Origin: Candidatus Berkiella cookevillensis
GTDB lineage: Bacteria; Pseudomonadota; Gammaproteobacteria; Berkiellales; Berkiellaceae
Direction of reading: 5' to 3'
DNA length: 64,000 nucleotides
Assembly: GCF_001431315.2 (NCBI RefSeq)
Contig: NZ_LKHV02000001.1
Span: 2,604,001-2,668,000, forward strand
Each line of letters starts with the position of its first letter. Position 1 is the first letter of the stretch. The notes under the pieces were generated by a model that ran no database searches, was not told the origin of the DNA, and worked only from the letters and a program-made list of their open reading frames with translations. This document shows, in pieces, positions 15,904-25,391 of the stretch. The position numbers and the translations under genes are program-made.

Positions 15904-16452
15904 ATGGGCTTATCTCTCGTAACAGCTGGGCAGAATCTTCCACATGATATTAATGTCATTATTGAAATTCCTGCGCATAGCGAACCCATCAAGTATGAAG
16001 TAGACAAGAAAACAGGTGCCTTGTTTGTTGATAGATTTCTCTCAACCTGCATGCATTATCCCTGTGACTATGGCTATATTCCCAAAACACTTTCAAGTGA
16101 CGGTGATCCTGTTGATGTATTGGTGATTACCCCCATCCCTGTTAACCGAGGAAGTGTAATCCGCTGCCGTCCTATCGGTATGCTGATGATGGAAGACGAA
16201 GCAGGACACGATCAAAAAATTCTTGCTGTACCAACCAGCAAACTAACAAAATTATATGAGCACGTACATAAACCTGAAGATTTGCCCGCACTGCTCTTAA
16301 AACAAATTGCACATTTCTTTACCCACTACAAAGATTTGGAAACAGACAAATGGGTAAAACTGGAAGGCTGGGCTGGTAGAGAAGCAGCTGAACAGGTCAT
16401 TTTAGAAAGCATTAAGAGCTATCAAGCGACTGAGATAAAGCCACCGTTTTAG
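15904..16452 (+). CDS. ppa: Inorganic pyrophosphatase
   Basis: Ppa hydrolyses pyrophosphate and drives biosynthetic reactions forward. The 182-residue product contains the family I active site: the [15 protein letters not shown] start, [20 protein letters not shown] with the metal-binding Asp cluster, and later [18 protein letters not shown]. The start at 15904 follows AAAGG; an upstream in-frame start at 15832 would add a non-homologous 24 residues across a repeat remnant. Confidence 0.95.
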   Translation: MGLSLVTAGQNLPHDINVIIEIPAHSEPIKYEVDKKTGALFVDRFLSTCMHYPCDYGYIPKTLSSDGDPVDVLVITPIPVNRGSVIRCRPIGMLMMEDEAGHDQKILAVPTSKLTKLYEHVHKPEDLPALLLKQIAHFFTHYKDLETDKWVKLEGWAGREAAEQVILESIKSYQATEIKPPF

Positions 16453-16463
16453 GATTTTTTAGA

Positions 16464-16485
16464 GGGCGGGCACAGAGACCCGCCC
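16464..16485. terminator. GC-rich hairpin after ppa
   Basis: GGGCGGG at 16464-16470 pairs perfectly with CCCGCCC at 16479-16485 across an 8-base loop. There is no U tract, so it may be a dispersed palindrome rather than a true intrinsic terminator. On the minus strand the T-rich flank at 16447-16460 could be read as a run of A, giving no further support. Confidence 0.4.
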
Positions 16486-16619
16486 CTACATGCACCTATT
16501 CAATAACAGCCAAACGACATTCAGCCCACTGATAAAGAATTAATATTCTGATAAGCAGCATTTGGCTATTAGATTAGTCTGATGTATGATTGCTACCTTA
16601 ATAATGCATACTAAACAGA

Positions 16620-17303
16620 ATGATAAATAACTCATTATTTTTGCTCAGTTTATTCTTGATCACAGCTTGTGCATGGGGATTCTTGAGGCTCGGCAAAAGT
16701 GCGCTCATTACGTGGATAGCCTTCATTAGCTTATTTGCGAATCTCTTTGTCTTAAAACAAATTACACTCTTTGGATTGAATGCAACTGCAAGCGATATTT
16801 TTGCGGTAGGCGGACTGTTTGGACTCAATTTACTACAAGAATATTATGGCAAAGCGGCAGCCAAATCAGCAGCATGGCTTTCTTGTGCCTGTCTCTTTTT
16901 CTTTACCTTAATGAGCCAAATACATCTCTATTATGAACCCAGCGCTTTTGATACCACGCAACAGGCTTACCAACATATTTTCCAACACGCGCCACGTATT
17001 ATCCTTGCCTCACTCTTTACTTTGTTTATCGTGCAACAATTCGATATACGACTCTATCCATTGATTAGAGGCTTTTTTCCAAAGTTACCACTCTTGTTTG
17101 CCAGCGCGAGTTCTATATTGATCAGCCAAACTTTAGACACAGCGTTATTCACTGTGCTCGGCTTGTATGGGATTGCAGAAGCATTGTGGCAAATTTTTAT
17201 CGTTAGTCTCAGTATTAAATTATTAACGATTGTATGTTTACCTTTTATGGCTCAAATAAGTAAGAAATTAATACGTTATGATCGAATCACAGCCCCAAAT
17301 TAA
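16620..17303 (+). CDS. yhhQ: Queuosine precursor transporter (YhhQ/VUT family)
   Basis: The 227-residue integral membrane protein has about six transmembrane segments and family motifs including NATASDIFAVGGLFGLNLLQ and the ISQTLDTALFTVLGLYG region. YhhQ proteins import queuosine precursors such as queuine or preQ1. The next gene is tgt, which overlaps its 3' end by 26 bases. This coupling supports a salvage function, because no queuosine biosynthesis gene (queC, queD, queE, queF) is in the window. Confidence 0.85.
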   Translation: MINNSLFLLSLFLITACAWGFLRLGKSALITWIAFISLFANLFVLKQITLFGLNATASDIFAVGGLFGLNLLQEYYGKAAAKSAAWLSCACLFFFTLMSQIHLYYEPSAFDTTQQAYQHIFQHAPRIILASLFTLFIVQQFDIRLYPLIRGFFPKLPLLFASASSILISQTLDTALFTVLGLYGIAEALWQIFIVSLSIKLLTIVCLPFMAQISKKLIRYDRITAPN

Positions 17304-18432
17304 TAGCACTTTTCAATTTGAAATTTTGTATCAATCCAAACATTCTCAAGCGCGGGTGGGTCGTATTCATACGCCTCACGGTATCATTGATACACCCAAT
17401 TTCGTAGCAGTTGGCACCAACGGTACACTGAAGGCATTACCAAATCATTGGTTAGATGAACTCGGTTTACAGCTTATGTTTTGTAATACTTATCATTTGT
17501 TAGTGCAGCCTGGCACAGAGGTGATTCAACAGGCGGGCGGGTTACACAACTTTATTCAGCGCAAACGCCCTATCATTACGGATTCGGGCGGCTTTCAGGT
17601 CTTTAGTCTTGCTTATGGTGGTATTGCGAATGAATTGAAAAGCAAAGGCACCAAGAAATACACGGGCTCAGTCTTAAAAATTACCGAAGAAGGTGTGGTA
17701 TTTCGCTCCTACTTTAACGGCGAGAAAATTTGCTTAACGCCTGAATCCTCTGTACAAGCGCAAAAAGCATTTGGTGCAGATATTATTATCCCACTTGATG
17801 AATTAACGCCTTATCATATCAGTGATGAAGCGTTGTTAGATTCTTTTAAGCGCACACATCGCTGGGAATTACGCTCTTTAGCAGAACACAGGAAAAATCC
17901 CAATAACCAAGCCATGTATTCGGTGATTCATGGTGGTATCCATCCAGAATTGAGACATAAAAGCTGTGAAATATTAGATAATGCTGATTTTGATGGTCAT
18001 GCCATTGGAGGTAGCTTAGGCAAAAATATTACGGAGCTTTATGCCACGGTACAGACAACCACGCCCAAGCTGTCCCCTGAAAAACCACGCCATTTATTAG
18101 GTATTGGTGATTTACCCTCTATTGATCAATGTGTGCCACTCGGGATTGATACCTTTGATAGTGCTTACCCCACACGTTCAGCACGTCATGGTGTACTGTT
18201 TAGTTTTGATGGACCCATCAAGATTGATAGACAAATACACCGTTTTGAACATTTTCCAGTCGATAAGGACTGCCACTGCCATTTGTGTCAAAACTATACA
18301 CGTGCTTATTTATATCATTTGTTTAAAGCCAAAGAGCCTACCGCAATGCTACTTGCAAGCACGCACAATGTGGCCTTTATGATGCGCCGAATGGAAAGCT
18401 ATCGTAATCAGATCTTAAGTGGGCTGATTTAG
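17278..18432 (+). CDS. tgt: tRNA-guanine/queuine transglycosylase, Chlamydia-like subtype
   Basis: Tgt exchanges G34 of tRNAs with GUN anticodons for a queuosine base. The 384-residue protein keeps the TIM-barrel signatures TDSGGFQVFSLA, LDELTPY with catalytic Asp, GIDTFDSAYPTRSARHG with the nucleophilic Asp, and the zinc site CHCHLC plus His. It departs from the E. coli type: an insert of about 20 residues follows SLA (YGGIANELKSKG, KYTGSVLK); DECTPY reads DELTPY; the IQGG motif reads VIHGGIHPELR; and GGLAVGE reads GGSLGKN. As I recall these sequences, that combination resembles chlamydial Tgt, reported to use queuine directly. Confidence 0.92.
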   Translation: MIESQPQINSTFQFEILYQSKHSQARVGRIHTPHGIIDTPNFVAVGTNGTLKALPNHWLDELGLQLMFCNTYHLLVQPGTEVIQQAGGLHNFIQRKRPIITDSGGFQVFSLAYGGIANELKSKGTKKYTGSVLKITEEGVVFRSYFNGEKICLTPESSVQAQKAFGADIIIPLDELTPYHISDEALLDSFKRTHRWELRSLAEHRKNPNNQAMYSVIHGGIHPELRHKSCEILDNADFDGHAIGGSLGKNITELYATVQTTTPKLSPEKPRHLLGIGDLPSIDQCVPLGIDTFDSAYPTRSARHGVLFSFDGPIKIDRQIHRFEHFPVDKDCHCHLCQNYTRAYLYHLFKAKEPTAMLLASTHNVAFMMRRMESYRNQILSGLI

Positions 18433-18464
18433 TTACTTACCGTCTAGGATTGATGAGCGCGCGA

Positions 18465-18597
18465 ATCAAATTCCCACTTTTGTAAAGGGGGAATGATGCC
18501 CTTAGGCATCAAGGGGGATTTATACCCCAATACCCGCCAGTGCGGTTAAATCTCCCTTGCGCCCCGCGCTTTCCCTCTTTACAAAGAGGGAAGATTT
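18465..18597. repeat. Hairpin-rich intergenic repeat after tgt
   Basis: No gene is visible in the 248 bases between tgt and the convergent porin gene. TTTGTAAAGGGGGAA near 18479 and TTCCCTCTTTACAAAGAGGGAA near 18572 form hairpins, and GATGCCCTTAGGCATC near 18493 forms another. The inverted copies of TTTGTAAAG/CTTTACAAAG suggest a small palindromic element. Confidence 0.5.
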
Positions 18598-18621
18598 ATT
18601 CGCTATGCTCATTATTGAGAT

Positions 18622-18650
18622 CAAAAAAAAGGGAGCCGAAGCTCCCTTTA
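18622..18650 (-). terminator. Rho-independent terminator of the porin gene
   Basis: On the minus strand AAGGGAGC, loop TTCG, GCTCCCTT is followed by a run of T (18622-18630 on the plus strand are mostly A). It lies 31 bases after the porin stop codon. Confidence 0.85.
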
Positions 18651-18680
18651 TTGTACCCTTTGATTGTTCTTGCAAAAGGC

Positions 18681-19670
18681 TTAGGCGTCTGCACCACCAA
18701 TGGTGACACGTAAGAAAGGTCCGACTCTACCGAAGTCATGAGAAGCACCTGTCCATTGCGCAAAGTTTTGAGCATTGCCATTTAAAGCAGATGGATTCCA
18801 AGAAGTATTGCCTGCTTTAAAAGCATTGATAGCATTGACATAACGAACACCTAAAGCAGCGTGGAACAATACACGTGCCATATCGCTATTGATAACACGA
18901 CGATAATCGACACCAAACTCAGCATCTAATTTAGCAACCACTGAATGACTGTCTTCTGGGTTATAGAAGTAGCTAGTTGCTGCAGCACCAGTACTGTTTG
19001 TTTGTGCGTACTCATTTTGAGCATAGAGCAAAGATGTATTGGCACCACCAAAGATACCGAATTCTGGGCAGTAGCTAAATGGCGTACCACGTGCAGCGGC
19101 ACCAAAACCAGGACCAAAGCCTTTCATTTCATCTTCCGTTGTTCTTGCATGATGAGCTGTTGCTTCACTGAATGATCTATCTAATTTCAAGTATTCTAAG
19201 AAACCATTTAAGGTTACATCCAATCTTTGACCAAAATGTAAAGTTTGGGTAACGCCCAATCTGAATTGTTCAGATTTTTGATCTAAAATAGCTTGGCTTC
19301 CAACACCATTACCACCTGCATTGCCAAGATTTCTTATGCCAGAAGCGCTTCTAACTTCATCATCAGAGAAATGATCATAGTCAAGATAAAGACGTGTGTC
19401 AGAGGCTGGGTTATTACCACCTAAGCGATAGCTTAAGCCAATACCAAAATCTAATTCATTATCAGGCTCAACCACAAAGGCGCGACGAAATTCTGGATTA
19501 CCACCAGCGACGATTAAAGCATCGCCCATTGTTGCAGCATTGCTGGTTGCTTCTGTGTAGGTTGCTGTACCGGTTACAGCTACGCGATTCCATGAACCTG
19601 CTTGCGCTGTTGTAGCTGCAAAACCTGCTACTAACATTGTGCCAAGAGTTACTTTGATTGCTGTCTTCAT
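18681..19670 (-). CDS. Legionella-type major outer membrane protein (porin)
   Basis: The 329-residue precursor has a clear signal peptide ending AATTAQA and then alternating amphipathic strands typical of a beta-barrel: FGIGLSYRL, TRLYLDYDHF, FRLGVTQTLHFGQRLDVTL, AKLDAEFGVDYRRV. The C-terminal strand VGPFLRVTIGG and the middle block GPGFGAAARGTPFSYC-EFGIFGGANTSLLYA resemble the Legionella major outer membrane protein family. It probably forms a general pore or adhesin. AGGAAG precedes the ATG. It has its own terminator and a long upstream region, so it is likely a strongly expressed single gene. Confidence 0.8.
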   Translation of the reverse strand: MKTAIKVTLGTMLVAGFAATTAQAGSWNRVAVTGTATYTEATSNAATMGDALIVAGGNPEFRRAFVVEPDNELDFGIGLSYRLGGNNPASDTRLYLDYDHFSDDEVRSASGIRNLGNAGGNGVGSQAILDQKSEQFRLGVTQTLHFGQRLDVTLNGFLEYLKLDRSFSEATAHHARTTEDEMKGFGPGFGAAARGTPFSYCPEFGIFGGANTSLLYAQNEYAQTNSTGAAATSYFYNPEDSHSVVAKLDAEFGVDYRRVINSDMARVLFHAALGVRYVNAINAFKAGNTSWNPSALNGNAQNFAQWTGASHDFGRVGPFLRVTIGGADA

Positions 19671-20284
19671 ATTACGATCTTCCTTTCCTAGAACTAAAAA
19701 CCAAAGGGTGAAATTTTTATTTGCAGTTTCTACCCAACCTTAAAACCCAAACACAAGTACCAGTTCGAAGTTAGTATAGTAATCTCTGCAAGCTTTTCAA
19801 CTTCGTGCTTACTTAAATCTATTTGCTTAAAGCATTCCGTGCGCACACTTAAATGAGGCCACACAATAGTAAGTAAGATAAACTAACAATTCTTGAACAA
19901 TCAAGCGTAGATTATCACAACAAACGGGATTGTACACTCTATGTCTATATTTTTTGAGCTTAAATTTAAGGGCAAATCAAGTCTTAAATCATGAGAATTT
20001 GCGTTATTTTTGGGCTGAACGTGGTTGTTTAATCACAACTGTTAGAGTTGGATTTGAAAACAAAATTATTAATATGCCTGTTTTTTTCAATTTATTTTTA
20101 TATTGGAAGATCAACTAAAAACAAAGCGCAAATATAATAAAGCAAAAGCGATGTATTAAAAAAGCACATACGCTCTTTGTTTTGCATAGGGAAAAGTCTT
20201 AAGGAAAAAAAAGCAAAAAACGATATTGATAAATAGGATTTGAGGCGTTTCTAAATTATTTAGACGCTTGTAACGGGGCAAAAA
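19671..20284. other. Long noncoding region upstream of the porin gene
   Basis: The 614 bases between the porin gene and tRNA-Lys are AT-rich. A 62-codon open frame at 19930-20118 on the plus strand has no ribosome site and low-complexity composition, so I do not call it. The region probably holds the porin promoter and leader; no single promoter stands out. Confidence 0.4.
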
Positions 20285-20360
20285 TGGTGGGCCGTGATGG
20301 ATTCGAACCATCGACCAACGGATTAAAAGTCCGCTGCTCTACCAGCTGAGCTAACGGCCC
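20285..20360 (-). tRNA. tRNA-Lys (anticodon TTT)
   Basis: Read on the minus strand, the acceptor GGGCCGT pairs with ACGGCCC. The D arm is GCTC-AGCTGGTA-GAGC, the anticodon arm GCGGA-CTTTTAA-TCCGT has anticodon TTT, and the T arm is GATGG-TTCGAAT-CCATC. A discriminator A and an encoded CCA complete a 76-base tRNA. Confidence 0.96.
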
Positions 20361-20459
20361 CGAAAACATTAGGGTGCAATAATACCCTAAGTTCAGGAAA
20401 ATACAAGCCAGAATTTGCACTTAATTGTAAATTTCTTACATGAACCACAACTGTAGTGG

Positions 20460-21425
20460 TTATTTAGGCTTAGAAAGCCTTGAAGAACGACGTACCTGAG
20501 GCTCTTCTGTAGAACTTATACCACCATGTTTGTTTGATGGCTTCCCTATATTTGTAGGTATTATATCTTTTTGAGTTGCAGGGCGCGTTGCTGCTTTTGA
20601 GTCAGAACGCTTTGCCTCATAGTGTGGCAATATATTTTTTTGAGACTCTGAAGTCGACACAATGGGCGATGCAGAATGATTATTGCTCACGCCAGGTATT
20701 GGGCTCGTTGCGGGCTCAACAGCATCATTTGGCTGAGCAACAGGCGTCATCATGCGCTTAGTTACCCGCATCATCAAATGATTCATGTACTCTTGGCCAT
20801 TTTTTATGAGACCTACCCCGCCCCCAACCAAAGCAGATAAACCAACGGTGCCTAATAAGTTGTTGTAAACCGTCATGCCTTGTGAGACACGTACTGCAAA
20901 CCATATTGTAGGAATGATCCATGCGCCTACAACGTAAATTGTATCTACGAGAGAATGTCCTTCAACGGTGTTACGTTTAGGCTTGGCTTTTTCTTCTGGA
21001 AATAATTTATCAAGTAGTTCACAGACAATCGGGAAAGCAAAGATTGCAACCATAGAACCGACACAGATCAAGGTTGCATGAGGCGCTAACGCAGCTGGTA
21101 AAAGATTCGCAAATATACCCATAAATGCATTAAAAAACCCAGGCACAATCACACGACCCAGCACCGTATCATTGATTGCCCACCCCATTGTTAACAGGCT
21201 AGCAATACCTACGGCTTGCACCAATGCAGCTAAAGCACTTTTCAAAACCACACCCAAGATCCCAAAGAGATCTCGTCCAGACAATTCATTTTTCATCATT
21301 TGAAAAGGTGACTGCTGTGCTGCTGGCTGTTGTTGTTGCTTAGCAGCTGCGCCTGATTGGGGTAGCGTTACTGCTTGAGTAGAAGGTTTAGGTGTAGTGG
21401 GACCCGACTGCATAAGGACGTACAT
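20460..21425 (-). CDS. Orphan multi-pass membrane protein with basic, Ser-rich tail
   Basis: The 321-residue product is not recognised. A polar N-terminus rich in Gln and Pro (AAAKQQQQPAAQQ) precedes several hydrophobic helices at about residues 50-90, 92-140 and 165-215 (LFGILGVVLKSALAALVQAVG, TLICVGSMVAIFAFPIVC, LVGGGVGLI). A long disordered C-terminal third is rich in Ser, Pro and Lys and ends RRSSRLSKPK. Such architecture occurs in secreted effectors of intracellular bacteria, but nothing here proves secretion. An alternative start four codons in (21413) is equally possible. Flanked by tRNA-Lys and cpoB. Confidence 0.6.
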   Translation of the reverse strand: MYVLMQSGPTTPKPSTQAVTLPQSGAAAKQQQQPAAQQSPFQMMKNELSGRDLFGILGVVLKSALAALVQAVGIASLLTMGWAINDTVLGRVIVPGFFNAFMGIFANLLPAALAPHATLICVGSMVAIFAFPIVCELLDKLFPEEKAKPKRNTVEGHSLVDTIYVVGAWIIPTIWFAVRVSQGMTVYNNLLGTVGLSALVGGGVGLIKNGQEYMNHLMMRVTKRMMTPVAQPNDAVEPATSPIPGVSNNHSASPIVSTSESQKNILPHYEAKRSDSKAATRPATQKDIIPTNIGKPSNKHGGISSTEEPQVRRSSRLSKPK

Positions 21426-21579
21426 CTCTCAAAATTTAAGAAAGTAGACTTTATCACAATCCGCAAAAGAATAAAATAGCGACTATAAAGAGAGCCTGGA
21501 ACAGGCTGTATGATTAAAAAACATATATAAAACAGATGGTTATTATATATTTTGCAGAGACAAGCACGCCGCTTAAAAG

Positions 21580-22545
21580 CTATAAGCGACCTTCTTGTTG
21601 CATTCTTTGTAGACGTGTATTAGCTAAACGTGCAGAAGCGGTGCCTGGAAACTGCGTCTGAACTTTGGCCAAGAGATTACCTGAATGCTGCCATTGACCT
21701 TTAGAATATTGAACATAACCTAATTTTAAAAGTGCATCCGATGCCTTAGTATGTTGCGGATAATCTTGATAGACAATATTAAATTGTGCAGATGCTAAAT
21801 CTAATTCACCTTGCACCATGTAAATTTCGCCCATCCAATAATGTGCATCAGGTTTGTATTGCCCATTGGGAAAAGCTTTGAGCATTGCCTGAAATGCCAC
21901 CAAGGCGCTGTCATAATCTTTATTTTGGATGAATTGATAAGCACGATTGTAAGCACTTTCTTCACTGGCAAGGTCAATGCTGTTGTTTGATGGTGCATTA
22001 AATTCATCTTCTGTCAGCGTCGCATTTGTAAGTTGCCCATTGTCATTGCTTAATGCATTGTCCATCTGAGCGACTGCGGCAACTGGCGCACTGAATTGGG
22101 TATCTAATTTCCCTGCAACCAAAGTTGGTTTCAGCGCTGAATTTTCTGATAAGGGTTGAGTAAAGGTGGTGCCACTTGCTTTAGGCGCAGTCACATGACC
22201 TTGCTGCTGAGCTTGTCGCAAAATCTCTAACTGATATCCTTGCTCTTCTAACTTACCTCTGAGTTCTTGAACTTCCATCTGCAATGCATCCATACGCTGC
22301 ATGAGATTCAGCATAGGATTTTGAGAAGAGGGGTTCGAAAATCCCTCTTCTCGATAAGCATCGGATTGAAAAGAAGCGGTTCCACTACTTCTATCTTGCC
22401 AACCTGTCGTCGCATTAGAAGACGCAGAGGGTGGAGCAGAAAGAGACTCAACTCTTGGTAATTCTGCAAAAGCAGCCCAAGCCGGAGACAATAGCAGCCC
22501 AACCCAAAATACAGACGATAAAACCTTTCTTTTCTTTTCCATCAC
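21580..22545 (-). CDS. cpoB: Cell division coordinator CpoB (YbgF), Tol-Pal system
   Basis: CpoB links outer membrane constriction by Tol-Pal with PBP1B peptidoglycan synthesis. The 321-residue periplasmic protein has a signal peptide (VFWVGLLLSPAWAAFA). An N-terminal trimerising coiled coil follows (LMQRMDALQMEVQELRGKLE), then a low-complexity linker and three C-terminal TPR-like repeats (YNRAYQFIQNKDYDSALVAF, AHYWMGEIYMVQGELDLASA, SDALLKLGYVQYSKGQW). It is last in the tol-pal operon, 6 bases after pal. Confidence 0.93.
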   Translation of the reverse strand: MMEKKRKVLSSVFWVGLLLSPAWAAFAELPRVESLSAPPSASSNATTGWQDRSSGTASFQSDAYREEGFSNPSSQNPMLNLMQRMDALQMEVQELRGKLEEQGYQLEILRQAQQQGHVTAPKASGTTFTQPLSENSALKPTLVAGKLDTQFSAPVAAVAQMDNALSNDNGQLTNATLTEDEFNAPSNNSIDLASEESAYNRAYQFIQNKDYDSALVAFQAMLKAFPNGQYKPDAHYWMGEIYMVQGELDLASAQFNIVYQDYPQHTKASDALLKLGYVQYSKGQWQHSGNLLAKVQTQFPGTASARLANTRLQRMQQEGRL

Positions 22546-22551
22546 TCAATC

Positions 22552-23082
22552 CTATTGTTCGTAAACAATAATAGCACGACGGTTTTGGCGATAAGCATCT
22601 TCACCAGAACCCATTGCTTCTGGCTTTTCTGCGCCATAACTTACAACATTAATTTGGCTAGGAGAAACGCCATTAGACATTAAGAAACGGCTAACTGCAT
22701 TACCACGTCTTTCACCTAAGCCCACGTTATATTCACGGCTACCTTGTTCATCGGTATGACCTTCAATACGAATGACTTTATTGTGATTATTTTTTAAATA
22801 ATTTGCATGCGCATTCAAAGATGCTTGATCGTATGATTTGATATCATCACGATCGAAGTCGAAAAAGAATTTTCTTTTTGCTAACAACTCTCTTTCTGAG
22901 TCGGTTAAGTTTCTGCCATCAAAAGCATCGCCTTCACCAGCGCCATAAGCATTCGCCGCATATGTTGAATCGCCACCGTGACTTGCATGACGATTGCTTG
23001 CACCTTTGTTTGAGCAACCAACCACCATCATGGATAAAGCTATACCCACTAAACAAATTTTTGCCCCTTTGATACTCATCAT
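22552..23082 (-). CDS. pal: Peptidoglycan-associated lipoprotein Pal
   Basis: Pal anchors the outer membrane to peptidoglycan and is moved by the Tol motor. The 176-residue precursor has a lipobox MMVVGCSN with the lipidated Cys near residue 23. The C-terminal OmpA-like domain binds diaminopimelate: FFDFDRDDIK, IRIEGHTDEQGSREYNVGLG, and RRGNAVSRFLMSNGVSPSQI. GAGGAGA precedes the start. It lies between tolB and cpoB. Confidence 0.96.
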   Translation of the reverse strand: MMSIKGAKICLVGIALSMMVVGCSNKGASNRHASHGGDSTYAANAYGAGEGDAFDGRNLTDSERELLAKRKFFFDFDRDDIKSYDQASLNAHANYLKNNHNKVIRIEGHTDEQGSREYNVGLGERRGNAVSRFLMSNGVSPSQINVVSYGAEKPEAMGSGEDAYRQNRRAIIVYEQ

Positions 23083-23103
23083 TATCTCCTCGATAACTAA
23101 CTA

Positions 23104-24456
23104 TTATGATAAAAACGGTGACCACGCTGGCTCTTGAACACTACCTTCGCGAGCGGGAAGGCGCAAGTGTCCACGACCGTCAATGGTAACTAAGCCCAAC
23201 ACACGGCGATCCCCTTCTTTGGTTCCATACAATACCATAGCGCCGTTCGGAGACAAACTGGGGGATTCATCTAAACGAGAATCTGTTAATACTTTAACCT
23301 CTCCCGTTACTAAATTCTGAGATGCAATATGGAAAACACCTGGAGTAGAGCGATGTATCATAACTAAATATTTTCCATCTGCGGTAAGCTTAGGTCTGGC
23401 ATTATAACCACCCACAAAGGTTACGCGTGATACTTGTTTGCTAGCTACCTCGGCTTTGTAAATCTGCGGCTTACCGCCACGATTGGAGGTAAAGTACAAC
23501 GACCGACCATCTGGTGTCCATGTAGGTTCTGTGTCAATGGAATAGCCTGTTGTAATTTGTTGCAAATTCTTAGAAGCAATATCCAATACATAAATTTTAG
23601 GGCTACCATCTTTGGATAAAACCAAAGCGAGCTTAGATGCATCTGGCGACCAAGCGGGCGCGCCATTAATACCAGGAAATTTAGTGAGTAATTGACGTCG
23701 CCCTGTTGCAACATCTAATAAATAAATTTCTGCTCTCTTTCTTTCAAAAGAAACAAAGGCAATTGATTTTGCATCTGGCGACCAACTCGGTGACATAATC
23801 GGTTCAAAAGACTCTAACATCACTCTTGGTTGATAACCATCCATATCAGAAACTTCTAAGCGATACTGCTTTTTGTTTCCCATGGGCGTTACCATAATAT
23901 AGGCTATCTTGGTTGAAAAAGCCCCTCTGATACCCGTTAACCTTTCGTAAATAACATCACTGATATGGTGTGCAAGCGATCTGAAACTATGTGCAGAGAT
24001 ATTTTGATATTCTTTGGAAGTCAAAACCCCACTATCCCCAGCCCTTACAACCAATTCACCATTGGAGAGTTGAGTACCAGCCGATTGTGTTTTAAAGACA
24101 TCATATAATTTAAAAGATACTGTATAGCGATCGCCACCATTGGCTTGTATGGCACCCGTAATTAAGTTTTCAACCCCCAAATCTTGCCATTGCGCAGATA
24201 CGGAAGGATTTGCTCTAAATGCATTGGGTATATCATTGGGCGATAAAGGCTGAAAGCGCCCACTGGTTCGCAAATCATTGCGCACAATACTCGCAATTTC
24301 CTCAAAGCTGACATTACTATTGCTACTTTCAGAAAGAACAGCAATCGGCACAGCACCCGCCATGCCTTTGGTAATTTCAATATTTAATTCCGCTGCGCTC
24401 AAAAGCGGCCATAAGCTGAGTGCACATAAAAACGATAGTGCATGTTTTAGTTTCAT
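23104..24456 (-). CDS. tolB: Tol-Pal system beta-propeller protein TolB
   Basis: TolB is the periplasmic partner of Pal and TolA. The 450-residue protein has a signal peptide ([17 protein letters not shown]), an N-terminal alpha/beta domain and a six-bladed WD40-like propeller. The blades repeat patterns such as [48 protein letters not shown] and [14 protein letters not shown]. It overlaps the tolA stop by four bases, so translation is coupled. Confidence 0.96.
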   Translation of the reverse strand: MKLKHALSFLCALSLWPLLSAAELNIEITKGMAGAVPIAVLSESSNSNVSFEEIASIVRNDLRTSGRFQPLSPNDIPNAFRANPSVSAQWQDLGVENLITGAIQANGGDRYTVSFKLYDVFKTQSAGTQLSNGELVVRAGDSGVLTSKEYQNISAHSFRSLAHHISDVIYERLTGIRGAFSTKIAYIMVTPMGNKKQYRLEVSDMDGYQPRVMLESFEPIMSPSWSPDAKSIAFVSFERKRAEIYLLDVATGRRQLLTKFPGINGAPAWSPDASKLALVLSKDGSPKIYVLDIASKNLQQITTGYSIDTEPTWTPDGRSLYFTSNRGGKPQIYKAEVASKQVSRVTFVGGYNARPKLTADGKYLVMIHRSTPGVFHIASQNLVTGEVKVLTDSRLDESPSLSPNGAMVLYGTKEGDRRVLGLVTIDGRGHLRLPAREGSVQEPAWSPFLS

Positions 24457-25391
24457 GCTGTCTCCGGATTAAAAGTAAAGGTAAATTTCATAAAACTCTC
24501 TAGAACATCCCTATCTTCAGGCAAAGGCAAGGGAGATGCCTTTCGAACCGCTAATTCAGAAGAACGATCGAATTCAAGATTACCGCTCGACTCCACAACG
24601 CGCGCCTCTAATACATCGCCGGTAGAAGATAAACGCACGGAAAGTTTGCATTTAAAGCCTTGGATTTCTACACCGACAGGTTGCCGCCAATTTTGCATCA
24701 CTTTATTACCAATCAATGCCGCATGTCTCATTGTTTTATCTAAAATTGCTTGGCTGTTACGCAAATTAGCTAAGCGTTCTTCCTCGGCTTTTTGCGCTTT
24801 GGCTTTCGCTAAGGCTTCTGCCTCTGCTTTCTTTTGTTTTGCTAAAGCCTCTGCCTCCGCTTGTTTCTTTGCCTCTTCTATTTTTTGTTTCTCTTTCAAT
24901 AAAGCTTCTTTTTCTTGCTTGATTTTCTCAAGCGCTACTTTCTCTTTCTCTAGTTTTTCTTTGGCTTCCTTCTCAGCCATTTTTTCTTTTTCAATACGCT
25001 CTTTTTTTTGCTTTTCTTCAGCGAGCTTCAGCTTTGTTTGTTCTTCTTTCAGTTTTGCAATGCGTGCTTCTTCTTGCTTACGCAAACGGACAGCTTCGTC
25101 CTTTTGCTTTTGTAAGGCTTGCTGATGTTCTTTTTCTTTCTGGCGTTTTTGCTTTTCGATATTCTCTAAGCGCGATACTTCACTTGCGATTTCACTTTCA
25201 TTGATGGCAACGGCATCAATGATGGGTTTAGCAGGCGCTGGCGCCATAGCCATTGGCTCTATGTTGATGGTTTTATCAAATTTAGAGAAGAGCAAAACGC
25301 CCAACACAATATGCAGCAATACAGCTAAACCAAAATACATCTTATTGGAAGTGGTATTCACACTTAAAATCTCTTTATTTTTGCGCGACAT
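24453..25391 (-). CDS. tolA: Tol-Pal system inner membrane protein TolA
   Basis: TolA spans the periplasm from the TolQR motor to TolB-Pal. The 312-residue protein has one N-terminal transmembrane helix ([18 protein letters not shown]). Domain II is a long Lys/Ala/Glu-rich helix at about residues 60-215 with repeats such as [10 protein letters not shown]. Domain III is a C-terminal globular domain ([20 protein letters not shown]). The start at 25391 (MSRKNKE) overlaps the end of tolR by 17 bases; an earlier in-frame GTG at 25406 is less likely. Confidence 0.93.
   Translation of the reverse strand: MSRKNKEILSVNTTSNKMYFGLAVLLHIVLGVLLFSKFDKTINIEPMAMAPAPAKPIIDAVAINESEIASEVSRLENIEKQKRQKEKEHQQALQKQKDEAVRLRKQEEARIAKLKEEQTKLKLAEEKQKKERIEKEKMAEKEAKEKLEKEKVALEKIKQEKEALLKEKQKIEEAKKQAEAEALAKQKKAEAEALAKAKAQKAEEERLANLRNSQAILDKTMRHAALIGNKVMQNWRQPVGVEIQGFKCKLSVRLSSTGDVLEARVVESSGNLEFDRSSELAVRKASPLPLPEDRDVLESFMKFTFTFNPETA

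Noticed and set aside
19930-20118. 62-codon plus-strand frame between the porin gene and tRNA-Lys
   Set aside because: No ribosome site, no domain, and composition like noncoding AT-rich DNA.
24646-25125. Cys/Ser/Phe-rich plus-strand frame of 159 codons
   Set aside because: It is the antisense shadow of the Lys/Glu/Ala-rich TolA helix.
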